This document shows positions 44,650-53,155 of a DNA stretch of 64,000 nucleotides, one piece after another. Each line of letters begins with the position of its first letter. The stretch's first letter is position 1. The notes below the pieces were generated by a model. It searched no databases and was not told the origin of the DNA. It saw only the letters and a program-made list of their open reading frames with translations. The position numbers and the translations under genes were made by a program. The stretch comes from Candidatus Bipolaricaulota bacterium. GTDB lineage: Bacteria > Bipolaricaulota > Bipolaricaulia > Bipolaricaulales > Bipolaricaulaceae. Location of the stretch: assembly GCA_022838705.1 (NCBI GenBank), contig JALHJZ010000001.1, positions 478,689-542,688 on the forward strand. The letters are read 5' to 3'.

Positions 44650-45481
44650 TCTGCACCTCCATACCCGGTGGTCGGATGGGACCCTCGATCTGGCGGGGAT
44701 GGTGGCGCGGGCGAAGGGCGTCGGGCTGTCGGCGATCGCGATCACCGATCATGACACGATCGGGCCCGAGCTTACTTCTCCTGTCGCCTACCACAGCGGG
44801 ATCGAGGTCATCTGTGGGGTCGAGGTGAAGGCCGACGTCGGCGGGGAGAGGGGGGAGATCTTGGGGTACTTCCTCTCCCCCGGGCATCCCGCCCTGGGGG
44901 AGCTGGTTCGGTGGATGGCGGAGGCGCGTCGGCAGCGGATGGAGGCGATGGTCCGGCTCTGCCAGGAGGTCCTGGGGGAGGAGATCACGGTCAGCGAGGT
45001 GCTCGCCGGCGCCGCGGGGTCGGTCGGCCGTCCGCACCTGGCCGCTGTCCTCGTGCAGCGCGGCCTCGCCCGCGACTACGAGGATGCGTTCCGGCGGTTC
45101 CTCGCGTCGGGCACGCCGTGCTACGTGCCCCTCCCCCGCCCGACGAGCCGTCAGGTCATCGCCGCGATCCGCGCCGCGGGCGGGGTGGCCTCGCTCGCCC
45201 ACCCCTGCTTCCTCTCGCTTGCCGACTGGGAAGGCACCCTCACCGCGCTCGTCGGGGAGGGATTGGCGGGGGCGGAGGTGTACTACCCCTACGAGGCCTC
45301 ACGCCAGCCCCGGCACGCGGATCCCGTGTCCGTAGCGGGGATCGTTCGTAAGCTCGGTCTGATCCCAACCGGTGGATCCGATGATCACGGGCCAGGGTCG
45401 GTCAAGGATGCGATCGGCTCGGTGCGCGTGCCCTACGCGCCGGTGGTGGAGGAGCTGCGCGCGTCCTCGTCGGTCAGGTAG
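44627..45481 (+). CDS. PHP-domain phosphoesterase, YciV/RNase AM-like
   Basis: 284 residues. PHP metal-binding motifs: ADLHLHTRWSDGT at the start, ITDHDTI, GVEVKAD, LAHPCF and the closing GGSDDHGP. The architecture, with an insertion at 100-165, matches YciV-type 5'-3' exonucleases that act on short RNAs or 3',5'-bisphosphates. It overlaps nusB by 23 nt, and its 3' end overlaps convergent yqhQ by 49 nt. Confidence 0.85.
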   Translation: MATPKWADLHLHTRWSDGTLDLAGMVARAKGVGLSAIAITDHDTIGPELTSPVAYHSGIEVICGVEVKADVGGERGEILGYFLSPGHPALGELVRWMAEARRQRMEAMVRLCQEVLGEEITVSEVLAGAAGSVGRPHLAAVLVQRGLARDYEDAFRRFLASGTPCYVPLPRPTSRQVIAAIRAAGGVASLAHPCFLSLADWEGTLTALVGEGLAGAEVYYPYEASRQPRHADPVSVAGIVRKLGLIPTGGSDDHGPGSVKDAIGSVRVPYAPVVEELRASSSVR

Positions 45482-46296
45482 CGGAGGGCGGCGAAGGCGA
45501 CCTCGATCTGGTCATCGGACGGCTCGCGGGTGGTGAACCGCTGGAGGAGGAGCCCTGGGGCGAGGAGGGGCTGCAGCCACCACGCCCGCGGGTGCCGGGA
45601 CCCGAACCTGAGGATCTCGTAGGTGATGCTGGCCACCACCGGGAGGAGGAGGAGCCGTCCTCCCAGGCGGATCCACACGTTGGACGTGGGGAGGAGGGAG
45701 AACACGAGGATCGCCACCACCACGAACAGGAGGAGGAAGCTCGTCCCGCAACGGGGATGGATCGGGCTTCTCCCCCGAGCATCGGGCACGGACGCCACGC
45801 CCTCCTCGTAGGAGTGCACGACCTTGTGTTCCGCCCCGTGGTACTGGAACACCCGCCGGATGTCGGAGAGGAACGAGATCGCTGCGAGGTACCCCAGGAA
45901 CAGGGCCACCCGAATCCCGCCCTCGACCAGGTTGAACAGGATGCGGTTTGCGATCCCAGTGAGCCCGGCGAGGTAGGCGGGGAGGAGCATGAACCCGCCC
46001 ACGAGGATCACCACTACGAGGACGATGACCAGGAGCGACTCCCACCGCGACGCCGGCGCCTCGTCGGGATAGGCGAGCTCCGCCGACCGGCTGAGGGCTT
46101 TCCAGCCCAGTGCCAGCATCTGAACGAGCTTGATTGGACCGCGAACGAATGGGATCCCCTCGAGCCGGGGGACGGCAAACCTGTTCGGCAGGGGCTCAAC
46201 GGCGATCGGGCCGTTGGGGGTGCGCACGGCCATCGCCACCCGTGGGCCGTCCTGGAGCATCACCCCTTCGATGACCGCCTGCCCCCCGATCGGCAT
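45433..46296 (-). CDS. DUF1385 membrane protein, YqhQ-like
   Basis: 287 residues from the ATG at 46296. It starts with the family signature PIGGQAVIEGVMLQDG and has about five hydrophobic segments plus the conserved YHGAEHKVVHSYE motif and the HPRCGTSFLL motif, possible metal ligands. Function is unknown in the family. The start overlaps the rpmE stop codon (ATGA). The rpmE-yqhQ link is also seen in other phyla. Confidence 0.88.
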   Translation of the reverse strand: MPIGGQAVIEGVMLQDGPRVAMAVRTPNGPIAVEPLPNRFAVPRLEGIPFVRGPIKLVQMLALGWKALSRSAELAYPDEAPASRWESLLVIVLVVVILVGGFMLLPAYLAGLTGIANRILFNLVEGGIRVALFLGYLAAISFLSDIRRVFQYHGAEHKVVHSYEEGVASVPDARGRSPIHPRCGTSFLLLFVVVAILVFSLLPTSNVWIRLGGRLLLLPVVASITYEILRFGSRHPRAWWLQPLLAPGLLLQRFTTREPSDDQIEVAFAALRYLTDEDARSSSTTGA

Positions 46297-46559
46297 CAGC
46301 GGCGCTTGCTCGTCTTCCGTGCGGGTTTCTTCTCTTCCGGCGCCTGCTTGGGCGCCTCCTGCCAGTTCCCGTACTTGCGGGTGAACCGTTCCACCCGCCC
46401 CTCGGCGTCCACGAGGCGTGTCTCGCCGGTGAAGAAGGGATGGCACTGCGAGCACACGTCCACGCGGAGGTCCTTCTTCGTGGACATGGTCTCGAACTCC
46501 GCCCCACAGCTGCAGCGGATTACGGTCTTATAGACCTGAGGATGGATGCCCTGTTTCAT
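46296..46559 (-). CDS. rpmE: Ribosomal protein bL31, zinc-binding form
   Basis: 87 residues. [18 protein letters not shown] starts the zinc-ribbon form, with Cys16, Cys18, Cys36 and Cys39 as ligands, and CHPFFTG follows. The C-terminal Lys/Pro-rich extension (about 20 residues) is longer than in E. coli. It sits 4 nt after rpsI on the same strand. Confidence 0.95.
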   Translation of the reverse strand: MKQGIHPQVYKTVIRCSCGAEFETMSTKKDLRVDVCSQCHPFFTGETRLVDAEGRVERFTRKYGNWQEAPKQAPEEKKPARKTSKRR

Positions 46560-46563
46560 CGTA

Positions 46564-47037
46564 TCACCGCTTGGAGTACTGCTCCTTCTTCCGTGCCTTG
46601 CGATGCCCGTACTTCTTCCGCTCGACGGCGCGGGCGTCGCGGGTGAGGAGGCCTGCGTCCTTGAGGGGCTTCCTGAACTCGGGCGTCATCTCGACGAGGG
46701 CCCGGGCGATCCCGAGGCGGACCGCCTCCAGTTGTCCCGTGGCCCCCCCGCCCTCCACCCGGGCGCGCACCGTGTACCGGCCGATCGTCCCCGTGGCGTA
46801 GAACGGGGAGAGGAGGTGCCGGTTGAGGTGGTCCGTGCTGAACGCGAACGCCGCGAAGTACGCCTCGGCCGGGCGGCCGTTGACGAGGATCGTGCCGTCG
46901 CCCTCCTTCAGGTACACCCGGGCCACGGCCTCCTTGCGTCGGCCGACGCCGTGGAAGGCCCCGGTGCCGGGGGAGGCACGGCGGGTCTCTTCTATTGCCT
47001 GCTCCAACGGGATCTCCACCTCCTGAGCGAACTCCAC
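46564..47037 (-). CDS. rpsI: Ribosomal protein uS9
   Basis: 157 residues. The S9 core begins at [14 protein letters not shown] (about residue 31), has [13 protein letters not shown] and ends in the conserved basic tail [15 protein letters not shown] that reaches the P site. About 28 acidic N-terminal residues precede the core, longer than usual. The common partner rplM is not adjacent; scpB is. Confidence 0.95.
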   Translation of the reverse strand: MEFAQEVEIPLEQAIEETRRASPGTGAFHGVGRRKEAVARVYLKEGDGTILVNGRPAEAYFAAFAFSTDHLNRHLLSPFYATGTIGRYTVRARVEGGGATGQLEAVRLGIARALVEMTPEFRKPLKDAGLLTRDARAVERKKYGHRKARKKEQYSKR

Positions 47038-47067
47038 AAGGAATGCTATCCTGCGGGCCGGACGCCG

Positions 47068-47556
47068 TCAACCGGACGGTTGGAGCTGGGCCCGCAGCTC
47101 GTCGAGGGAGGAGGCGCCGAAGTAGGACAAGAGTGTGGGGGTCACGGTGAGGAGCTTCGTCGGCCCCTGGTCCCGGGCCTCCACGAACCCGCGAGAGATG
47201 AGGTCCCCGATGTGGCCGTAGGCGCGTTGGCCGCGGATCTTCACGACCTGGCTTTGGAGCACCGGCGCATGGTAGGCGATCACGGCGAGGGTGCGCAGGG
47301 TTTGCTCGGGGATGTCCTGGTGGGGAGCGAACGGCCGGACGATGGAGGCGAGCTCGCCCTTCACCCGCAGCACGTACCCCCCGCCCTCGTGCCCGAGCTC
47401 CATCCCCCGATCCGGGGCGGCGTACTCGTCGGCCAGGGTCTGGATCAGCCGGCCCACCGCTTCCTCGGAGAGGCGCAGCGCCTCCGCCAGCCGCGCGAGC
47501 GAAAGCGGCCGGTCGGCCACGAACAGGGCCGCCTCAACGAGGGCTTTGGCTTCCAT
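47068..47556 (-). CDS. scpB: Segregation and condensation protein B
   Basis: 162 residues with two winged-helix domains. Conserved blocks: VEAALFVADRPLSLARLAEAL and TLAVIAYHAPVLQSQVVKIRGQ..YGHIGDLISRGFVE. It forms a dimer that regulates the SMC-ScpA condensin ring. Its start overlaps the scpA 3' end by 23 nt. Confidence 0.93.
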   Translation of the reverse strand: MEAKALVEAALFVADRPLSLARLAEALRLSEEAVGRLIQTLADEYAAPDRGMELGHEGGGYVLRVKGELASIVRPFAPHQDIPEQTLRTLAVIAYHAPVLQSQVVKIRGQRAYGHIGDLISRGFVEARDQGPTKLLTVTPTLLSYFGASSLDELRAQLQPSG

Positions 47557-48232
47557 CCGGGACCTCGACGAGGATCTCCCCGAGGAACTCCTCCTGGACC
47601 AGCCGTACCTTGCCCTCCGCGTCGAGGTGGAGGAGCTCCATCAGCCGCGCCACCTTCTCCCGGGGTTCCCCGCCGGCCACGGCGTGGAACGGGATCACCC
47701 GGTTCCCGTTCACAAGCGAAAGGAGGGCCCGGAGGAGCTTCTGAGCACGGTCGGTGAACGCCTCCTCGTCGAGATCGAACCCGAGGTCCTCGGGGGAGAA
47801 CTCGGGCTCGGCCGAGATCCGACGCCGTTCGGCCGCGAGGGCGGCCTGCAGGGCGCGTCCGAGGTCCCCCACCGTGACCCGCCCCCGCGGCCCCCGCCGC
47901 AGGGGGAGCCTGAGCTCGGGGGCGATGTACACGGGCGCCTCTTCCGCTGCGAGCTCGGCGGCCACCTCCTCGACCGCCTCCTCCACCGTGGGGGGAGTGC
48001 CTCCCTCCTTCACCCAGTCCGACTTCATCCGCAGGAGGACCGAGCTCGCGAGCACCATCCGCCCCGGCACCGCGAACGCGAGGTCCTGCTCAGCCATGTA
48101 GGCGCGGAACCGGCCGATGAGCTCCACGAGGTCGAACGCCCATGGATCGAGGTCCGCGATCAGGCCGCGGAAGAGGCTTTCCCAATCAGCCTTCGAAAAC
48201 GACTGCGGCTCCAGGATCTCAAGCTCGGGCAT
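47534..48232 (-). CDS. scpA: Segregation and condensation protein A (kleisin)
   Basis: 232 residues. The N-terminal block WAFDLVELIGRFRAYM would contact the SMC neck. LASSVLLRMKSDW and the C-terminal winged helix (EKVARLMELLHLDAEGKVRLVQEEFLGEILV) fit ScpA. It is somewhat divergent and short. Position between smc and scpB, overlapping both, secures the assignment. Confidence 0.88.
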   Translation of the reverse strand: MPELEILEPQSFSKADWESLFRGLIADLDPWAFDLVELIGRFRAYMAEQDLAFAVPGRMVLASSVLLRMKSDWVKEGGTPPTVEEAVEEVAAELAAEEAPVYIAPELRLPLRRGPRGRVTVGDLGRALQAALAAERRRISAEPEFSPEDLGFDLDEEAFTDRAQKLLRALLSLVNGNRVIPFHAVAGGEPREKVARLMELLHLDAEGKVRLVQEEFLGEILVEVPDGSQSPR

Positions 48233-50684
48233 GTTCTAGCTCCATCCCCACCACCGCCGAGGACCCGTCCCGCAGGAGGACCCCGTACACCCGATCGGCG
48301 TAGCGGACGACCTCCTCGTTGTGGGAGATCATGACCACTTGGGCCTCGCGCGCGAACTCCCGCAGGAGGCGCGCCAACCGCTCGGAGTTGGCCTGGTCCA
48401 GGGCCGCATCCACCTCGTCGAGGAAGTAGAATGGGGCCGGCTTCCCCGCCGCCAACGCGAGCACGAACGCGACCGCGACGAGGGTCTTCTCTCCCCCCGA
48501 TAGCGCGTCCAAGAGCCGCGGCTCCTTCCCCGGCGGGCGGGCCGCGATGAGGAGCCCGGACGCGATGTTTCCCGGCTCAGCGAGGGCGAGGTGGGCCTCC
48601 CCGCCGCCGAACAGGACCTGGAAGAGTCGGTCAAGCTCTGCCGATACTGTACCCATCGTGGAGAGGAACTTTTCCTTCTTCTTCGCCTCGATCTCCCCGA
48701 TGAACCGCTCGATCTCGTGCTTCTCCGCCTCCAGGGTCGCCACCCGATCCTTCAGGTCCTGGAACTCGGCAAGGAAGGCGTCGTAGTCGGTGATCGCCCG
48801 CAGGTTGACCGTCCCCAGCTCGGCCTGGCGCCGCTCGGCCTGGCGGAGGCGGGCTTGGAGGACCTCCAGCGATCCCTGTTCGCCACCGCCCTCGGGCTCA
48901 GTGATCTCCCCCAGCGCCGCGAGCTCGCCCTCGATCTCCGCGGCCTCGCGCTCGTAGCGGGCGAGGTTCGCTCGCTGCCGCTCGAGCTCCCGGTACGCCT
49001 CCCGCCGCCGGTCGCGCCGGACTTGAAGGTCGTTTTCCTCACTCGCCCGCGCGGCCTGGGCGTTGGCTGCCGACCTCGCCCGCGCGGCGAGGGTCGCTTC
49101 GGCTGTGGCGAGCTCGGCGGAGAGCTTCTCCACCTCCGCCCGCAGCTGGACCAACGCCTGCTCGCGGGAACGGAGCTGGGCCTGACGGGGGGCAAGGTCC
49201 ACGCCCGAGCGTCGGGCCTGGGAACCGCCGAGGATCGCCCCGCCCCGCTCGAGGAGGTCCCCATCCACCGTCACCACCCGCACCCCGAGGACATCCCGCA
49301 CCGCCTCGAGCGACTCCGCGATGAGGGTGTCCCCCACCACGTAGAGGAGGGCCGGACGCACGTCCGGGGGGCAGGTCACGAAATCGGCGGCGAGCCCGAG
49401 GACCCCCGGGAGCCGGGCCGCCGCGCGGGCCTTGGGGGAGACGGGGGGCACCGCGAGCCGGTCGAGGGGCAGGAACCGCGCCCGCCCTGCCTTGTGCTCC
49501 TTGAGGTGCTGCACCGCCTTTAGGGCGAGGTCGCGGGTCTCGACGACGAGGTCGTGGACGTGGCCCCCCGCCGCCGTGGCGAATGCGACCTCCATCCCCT
49601 CCTTGGGGATGGCGAGCTGGCCGAGGGTCCCCTTCACCCCGTTCCAGCGCAGGGCGAGCAGGGACTCGACGGCCTCCGGCGGCCGGTCCGGCCGGGAGGC
49701 GAGGTCGCGCATGTCGCGGATCGTCTCTTTCAGGGAGGCGATCTCCCGTTCGGTGAGGCGGGCCTCGGCCTCCTTCGTCGCGAGCGCCCCCCGCAGCCGC
49801 TCCACCCCCCGCACGAGATCCGCCAGCCCGTTGTCCCCCGGCTGCTCTCCGCCCGTTCGCTCGCGGACCTCGATCTCCCGGTCCAGGCGCTCAACCTCGG
49901 CCGCCAGGTCAGCCACCGCGTCCCGGAGGCGGGCTGCCTGGGCGTGGGCCTTGTCCAGGGCGGTCTGGCGGCCCTGAAACCGGCGCCAGGCGAGCGTCGC
50001 TGCGATCCGCTCCCGCTCCGCGGCAAGAGTCTGGTACTCGAGGGCCGCCTCGCGCTCGCGGTACAGGGCGGCCAGCCGCTGCCGCCGCTCGGCGAGGAGG
50101 ATCCGGCTCGTGTTCAGCCGCTCCTTGACTTCCCCCAGCTCCTCGATCGCCCGGGCCTTGCGTTCCTCATAGGCGGCGATCCCCGCCACCTCGTCCAGGA
50201 TCTCCCGCCGCTCGCGCGGCGATCGCTCCAGGACGTCAATCACCATCCCCTGCTCCACGATGTGGTACCCATCGGGCTCGATCCCCGCCAGATCGAGGAG
50301 GGCTTCCACATCCCGGGCGGGAACGACGCGGCCCTGGATGCGGTAGGTGGACGAGGTGCGGTTGATCCGGCGCGCGAGCTGGACCTCGTCGCCCGCGTCG
50401 GGGAGGAGCTCGTGGAATGTGCCCGCGCGGTTGTCGAGGGTCAGGATCACCTCGGCCTCGTCCACCGGGTCCCCGTTCGGCGGGGCGTGGAGGAGGTGCT
50501 CGATTCGCTCCGCGCGCAGGGACCGGGAGCGGCGGCCCATCACGAACGTGAGCGCATCGAGGAGGTTCGATTTCCCGGTCCCGTTCTCGCCGATGATGGC
50601 GGTGAACCCGGGGTAGAAGTCGAGCGTCACCCGCCGCCGGAACGACTTGAACCCGTGGACGGTGAGGCGGACGATGGCCGTCAT
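48219..50684 (-). CDS. smc: Chromosome segregation ATPase SMC, short-armed
   Basis: 821 residues from the ATG at 50684, compared with about 1150-1200 in most bacteria. The N-terminal head has the P-loop GENGTGKS (32-39). The hinge lies at about 360-500 (GVKGTLGQLAIP, then VVTVDGDLLERGGAILGGS). The C-terminal head has DALSGGEKTLVAVAF and FYFLDEVDAALD. All catalytic parts are present, so the missing length is in the two coiled-coil arms, roughly half the normal number of residues. A promoter with an inverted repeat lies at 50815-50843. It is first in the smc-scpA-scpB unit. Confidence 0.9.
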   Translation of the reverse strand: MTAIVRLTVHGFKSFRRRVTLDFYPGFTAIIGENGTGKSNLLDALTFVMGRRSRSLRAERIEHLLHAPPNGDPVDEAEVILTLDNRAGTFHELLPDAGDEVQLARRINRTSSTYRIQGRVVPARDVEALLDLAGIEPDGYHIVEQGMVIDVLERSPRERREILDEVAGIAAYEERKARAIEELGEVKERLNTSRILLAERRQRLAALYREREAALEYQTLAAERERIAATLAWRRFQGRQTALDKAHAQAARLRDAVADLAAEVERLDREIEVRERTGGEQPGDNGLADLVRGVERLRGALATKEAEARLTEREIASLKETIRDMRDLASRPDRPPEAVESLLALRWNGVKGTLGQLAIPKEGMEVAFATAAGGHVHDLVVETRDLALKAVQHLKEHKAGRARFLPLDRLAVPPVSPKARAAARLPGVLGLAADFVTCPPDVRPALLYVVGDTLIAESLEAVRDVLGVRVVTVDGDLLERGGAILGGSQARRSGVDLAPRQAQLRSREQALVQLRAEVEKLSAELATAEATLAARARSAANAQAARASEENDLQVRRDRRREAYRELERQRANLARYEREAAEIEGELAALGEITEPEGGGEQGSLEVLQARLRQAERRQAELGTVNLRAITDYDAFLAEFQDLKDRVATLEAEKHEIERFIGEIEAKKKEKFLSTMGTVSAELDRLFQVLFGGGEAHLALAEPGNIASGLLIAARPPGKEPRLLDALSGGEKTLVAVAFVLALAAGKPAPFYFLDEVDAALDQANSERLARLLREFAREAQVVMISHNEEVVRYADRVYGVLLRDGSSAVVGMELEHARA

Positions 50685-50814
50685 GAGCGGGAGCCCCCCC
50701 GCTCCAGGCCAAAGTTGGTGAGAGGCGCGGTGCGCTTGCTCAGTCCGTAACGGAACCTTCGCTCCCTCAGCCGCTCTCCGACCTGTCCCATTGCCCCTCC
50801 CCGACCACGCGGCT

Positions 50815-50843
50815 AGTGTAACGTTCGTTACGCACAACGGCAA
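50815..50843 (-). promoter_or_regulatory. smc promoter overlapped by an inverted repeat
   Basis: Minus strand: TTGCCG (50843-50838), 17-bp spacer, TACACT (50820-50815). The repeat GTAACG-TT-CGTTAC (50818-50831) covers the -10. Confidence 0.55.
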
Positions 50844-50874
50844 AGAAAGAGGGCGCGGCCCGCTCGCCGCGCCC
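50841..50874 (-). terminator. Rho-independent terminator of the first coiled-coil gene
   Basis: Minus strand: GGGCGCGGC, 6-nt loop, GCCGCGCCC (50874-50851), then TCTTTCTTTG. Confidence 0.75.
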
Positions 50875-50887
50875 ATCCCATGCCCGT

Positions 50888-51937
50888 CTATCCACCGAGG
50901 AGGCCGAGTACGAGGCCCGCGAGCCCCGCCACCAGGGCGACGATCGCCATCCCCTGCGCCATGGTCACTGCGTCCTGGAGCGCCTTGACGTCCAGACCGA
51001 CCACGGTCGTCTCCACCGTCGCCAGCCGCGCCTCGTGGTCGTCCACCCGGGCCTGGAGGGTCCCGATCGTCGTCTGTAGGTCGGACGTGAACCCACCGAT
51101 CGCCTTCTCCAGGTACGCGATCTTCTCCCGGTTGTTCTCGATCTTGATGTTCAACGCCTGAACCGACTGCTCGAGGGCGAGGATCCGCCTCTGCAAGGAG
51201 CCGATGTCCTGGGCCTCGAGGGCCGCGATCCGGCCTGCGTGATCCGCGAGCTGTTGGTTCACGTTGGCGATCGAGCTCTGCAGCGCCAGCACCTGCTGAT
51301 CGAGGTTGGTGCTGATCGCCTCGATCTCCGCCTGCAGCGCTGCTTCGCACGTCTCAATCGAGGATTTCAGGGCGAGGACCGCACCCTCGAGGGCGGTGAT
51401 CCGGTTAGCGTGTACGGTGCCCTGTTTGGTGAGGTCGGAGACCTGGTCCCCGAGCGTGGCGATCGCGGTGGCGAAGTCCTGGCGGGTCTTTTCGAGGCTC
51501 GTAGCGAGGGAAGTGAGACCTGAGGCGAGCTCCTGGTCCGTCCTCGTTAGGCCCTGGGCGATGGCACGCAGTTCAGCGATCTGGGCCTCTGCCTCATCGA
51601 GGCGAGCCGCGAGGCCGTCCACCCGCGACAGGAGCCCCGGGACGTGGGCACAGACCTCCTGAAGCTCGCGGATCTTGCCCTCAGCATCGGCGAGTTTGGC
51701 CGCGAGGGCCCGCTGTTGGGCCGCAAGGTCGGCGTCCACCGCGCTTAAGGCGGCCACGGCCCCCTTCAGCTCCGTGATCAACCCGGTGAAGAACTGGCTC
51801 ACCTGGTTGAACGCGCTTTCCATAGCGGCGATCTCCTCTTCGGCTGGGGGGAGCTGGACTCCCGTTTGTTGGGCCAGCGCGACCCCTCCGAAGAGCACCG
51901 CTCCCACAAGCAGCCCTCCCATCACCCTTCTCATCAT
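50888..51937 (-). CDS. Exported coiled-coil protein with C-terminal membrane anchor
   Basis: 349 residues. Signal peptide MMRRVMGGLLVGAVLFGGVALAQ, then PPAEEEIAAMESAFNQVSQFF, a long heptad-rich coiled coil (about 60-315) and a C-terminal hydrophobic anchor (IVALVAGLAGLVLGLLGG). Paralogous to the 233-residue protein encoded just upstream. The layout resembles the Thermotoga Omp-alpha periplasmic spacer rod, but no SLH domain is seen. A role in keeping envelope layers apart is a hypothesis. AAGGAGG precedes the double ATG. It has its own terminator. Confidence 0.75.
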   Translation of the reverse strand: MMRRVMGGLLVGAVLFGGVALAQQTGVQLPPAEEEIAAMESAFNQVSQFFTGLITELKGAVAALSAVDADLAAQQRALAAKLADAEGKIRELQEVCAHVPGLLSRVDGLAARLDEAEAQIAELRAIAQGLTRTDQELASGLTSLATSLEKTRQDFATAIATLGDQVSDLTKQGTVHANRITALEGAVLALKSSIETCEAALQAEIEAISTNLDQQVLALQSSIANVNQQLADHAGRIAALEAQDIGSLQRRILALEQSVQALNIKIENNREKIAYLEKAIGGFTSDLQTTIGTLQARVDDHEARLATVETTVVGLDVKALQDAVTMAQGMAIVALVAGLAGLVLGLLGG

Positions 51938-52031
51938 CGGAACAACCTCCTTCGGTTCGGCATCCAGGGGCCAGGGTAGCGGACGGGGCTGGGCCACCGG
52001 ATGGCCGCTGGGTCCGCCCGCGGTGGGGTTT

Positions 52032-52045
52032 GTCACGCTCGTGAC
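52032..52045. promoter_or_regulatory. Inverted repeat between the coiled-coil genes
   Basis: GTCACG-CT-CGTGAC, the same 6-2-6 layout as GTAACG-TT-CGTTAC at 50818. It lies 95 nt upstream of the 349-residue coiled-coil gene. No promoter boxes are recognised around it. Confidence 0.4.
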
Positions 52046-52066
52046 GGACAGCCGTCCCCGGGGCGG

Positions 52067-52104
52067 GGAAAGAAAAAGGACGGTGGGGCTCATCCCCACC
52101 GTCC
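52067..52104 (-). terminator. Rho-independent terminator of the second coiled-coil gene
   Basis: Minus strand: GGACGGTGGGG, 5-nt loop, CCCCACCGTCC (52104-52078), then TTTTTCTTTC. Perfect 11-bp stem. Confidence 0.85.
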
Positions 52105-52126
52105 CATCTTGCTTCTGGGTCAGGCC

Positions 52127-52828
52127 TTAGGAGGAAAGGAGGAGGAACAGGAGCCCCCCCACCACGATGGGCACGAGGAAGATCGCGGACCACTGGGCCT
52201 GCTCAGCCTTCGCCAACTGCGCGAGCTCGGACTTCAGGGCCTCGATCTCCTCGCGCTGGCTCGCTGCCTCGATCTGGACCTCCTCCACCACCGCCAGGCG
52301 CTCGTCGAGGCTGGCACTCGTGGCCGCGAGCGCCGCCTCGAGGCCCTCGATCTTCGCCCGGTTGTTGTCGATCCTCACCGACAGGGCCTCATACGACTTG
52401 TCCAGTGCCCCCAACCGCCGCTCGAACGACGCGAAGTCGTATCCCTCCAGGGCGCTCAGGCGTCCGTCGAGGTCCATGATCTTGGGGCCAATCGCTTTCT
52501 CGATCGCCTGTTCGACCGCCGTGAGGCGGCTGCCCAGCTTGGTGATTTGCCTGTCCTGATCGAGGAGCCGCTCCGCCAATTCTTCGAGGCCCATCTGGAA
52601 GACGAGGGACGCCCTCCCCAGTTCCTCGACGCGTGCGCCGAGCGTCGCTAGCGAGGTCTTCATCTCGACGATGAACCCCCTGAAGAAGTCCTCCACCTGG
52701 GAGAAGGCCTCCTCGAGCGCCGTCACTTCCTCTTCGGCCGGGGGAAGCACGACCGCCTGTTGGGCGATGCCCCCGGCACAGAAGAGGAGAGCTCCCACCA
52801 GAAGCCCACCTACAAGTCGTTTGGCCAT
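52127..52828 (-). CDS. Exported coiled-coil protein with C-terminal membrane anchor, paralogue
   Basis: 233 residues. Signal peptide MAKRLVGGLLVGALLFCAGG, then PPAEEEVTALEEAFSQVEDFF, which aligns with the 349-residue neighbour, a shorter coiled coil (about 65-205) and a C-terminal anchor (FLVPIVVGGLLFLLLSS). The conserved IDNNRAKIEGLEAAL resembles IENNREKIAYLEKAI in the paralogue. Function unknown. AAGGAGGG precedes the ATG at 52828. It ends in a strong terminator, so it forms its own transcript. Confidence 0.75.
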   Translation of the reverse strand: MAKRLVGGLLVGALLFCAGGIAQQAVVLPPAEEEVTALEEAFSQVEDFFRGFIVEMKTSLATLGARVEELGRASLVFQMGLEELAERLLDQDRQITKLGSRLTAVEQAIEKAIGPKIMDLDGRLSALEGYDFASFERRLGALDKSYEALSVRIDNNRAKIEGLEAALAATSASLDERLAVVEEVQIEAASQREEIEALKSELAQLAKAEQAQWSAIFLVPIVVGGLLFLLLSS

Positions 52829-52984
52829 CACGCGTGCCCTCCTTTCTTGCACTTCGGTACGATCCCACCCGCACCCTAGCCGACCAGGCCCGTGGTGGCA
52901 GCACCCCGTGGGTCCCCGCGAGGCCGTGTTCGTCGCCGCGCTGTCGGACACCGGTCCCATCTCCGGCGGTGGGCCCGCCTGCAG

Positions 52985-53013
52985 TTGAGGGTTCCCCTCC
53001 GGGGAGGTAGAGT
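52985..53013 (+). promoter_or_regulatory. Promoter of the GNAT-ABC-GH13 operon
   Basis: TTGAGG (52985-52990), 17-bp spacer, TAGAGT (53008-53013). The small frame at 53061 is the first translatable unit after it. Confidence 0.5.
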
Positions 53014-53060
53014 TGCGCCCGATTGCAGTCCCATTGCCCTGACTAAAGGAGGCGGGAGCC

Positions 53061-53144
53061 ATGGAGGGGCGCTTCTTTACCGCGGGAACGCCGGTTGGGA
53101 CGCTGGACAGGACGGAGCAACGCGTTCTTCATGCGGGATGTTAG
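53061..53144 (+). CDS. Possible 27-residue leader peptide
   Basis: ATG with an ideal AAAGGAGG 8 nt upstream, 27 codons (MEGRFFTAGTPVG... ending in HAGC) and a TAG stop, 11 nt before the GNAT gene. It has its own upstream promoter. Nothing similar is recognised, and it lacks a signal peptide. It may be a real small protein or a leader whose translation sets expression of the operon. The GNAT ATG has no ribosome-binding site of its own, which favours translational coupling. Confidence 0.45.
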   Translation: MEGRFFTAGTPVGTLDRTEQRVLHAGC

Positions 53145-53155
53145 GGATGTGATGT

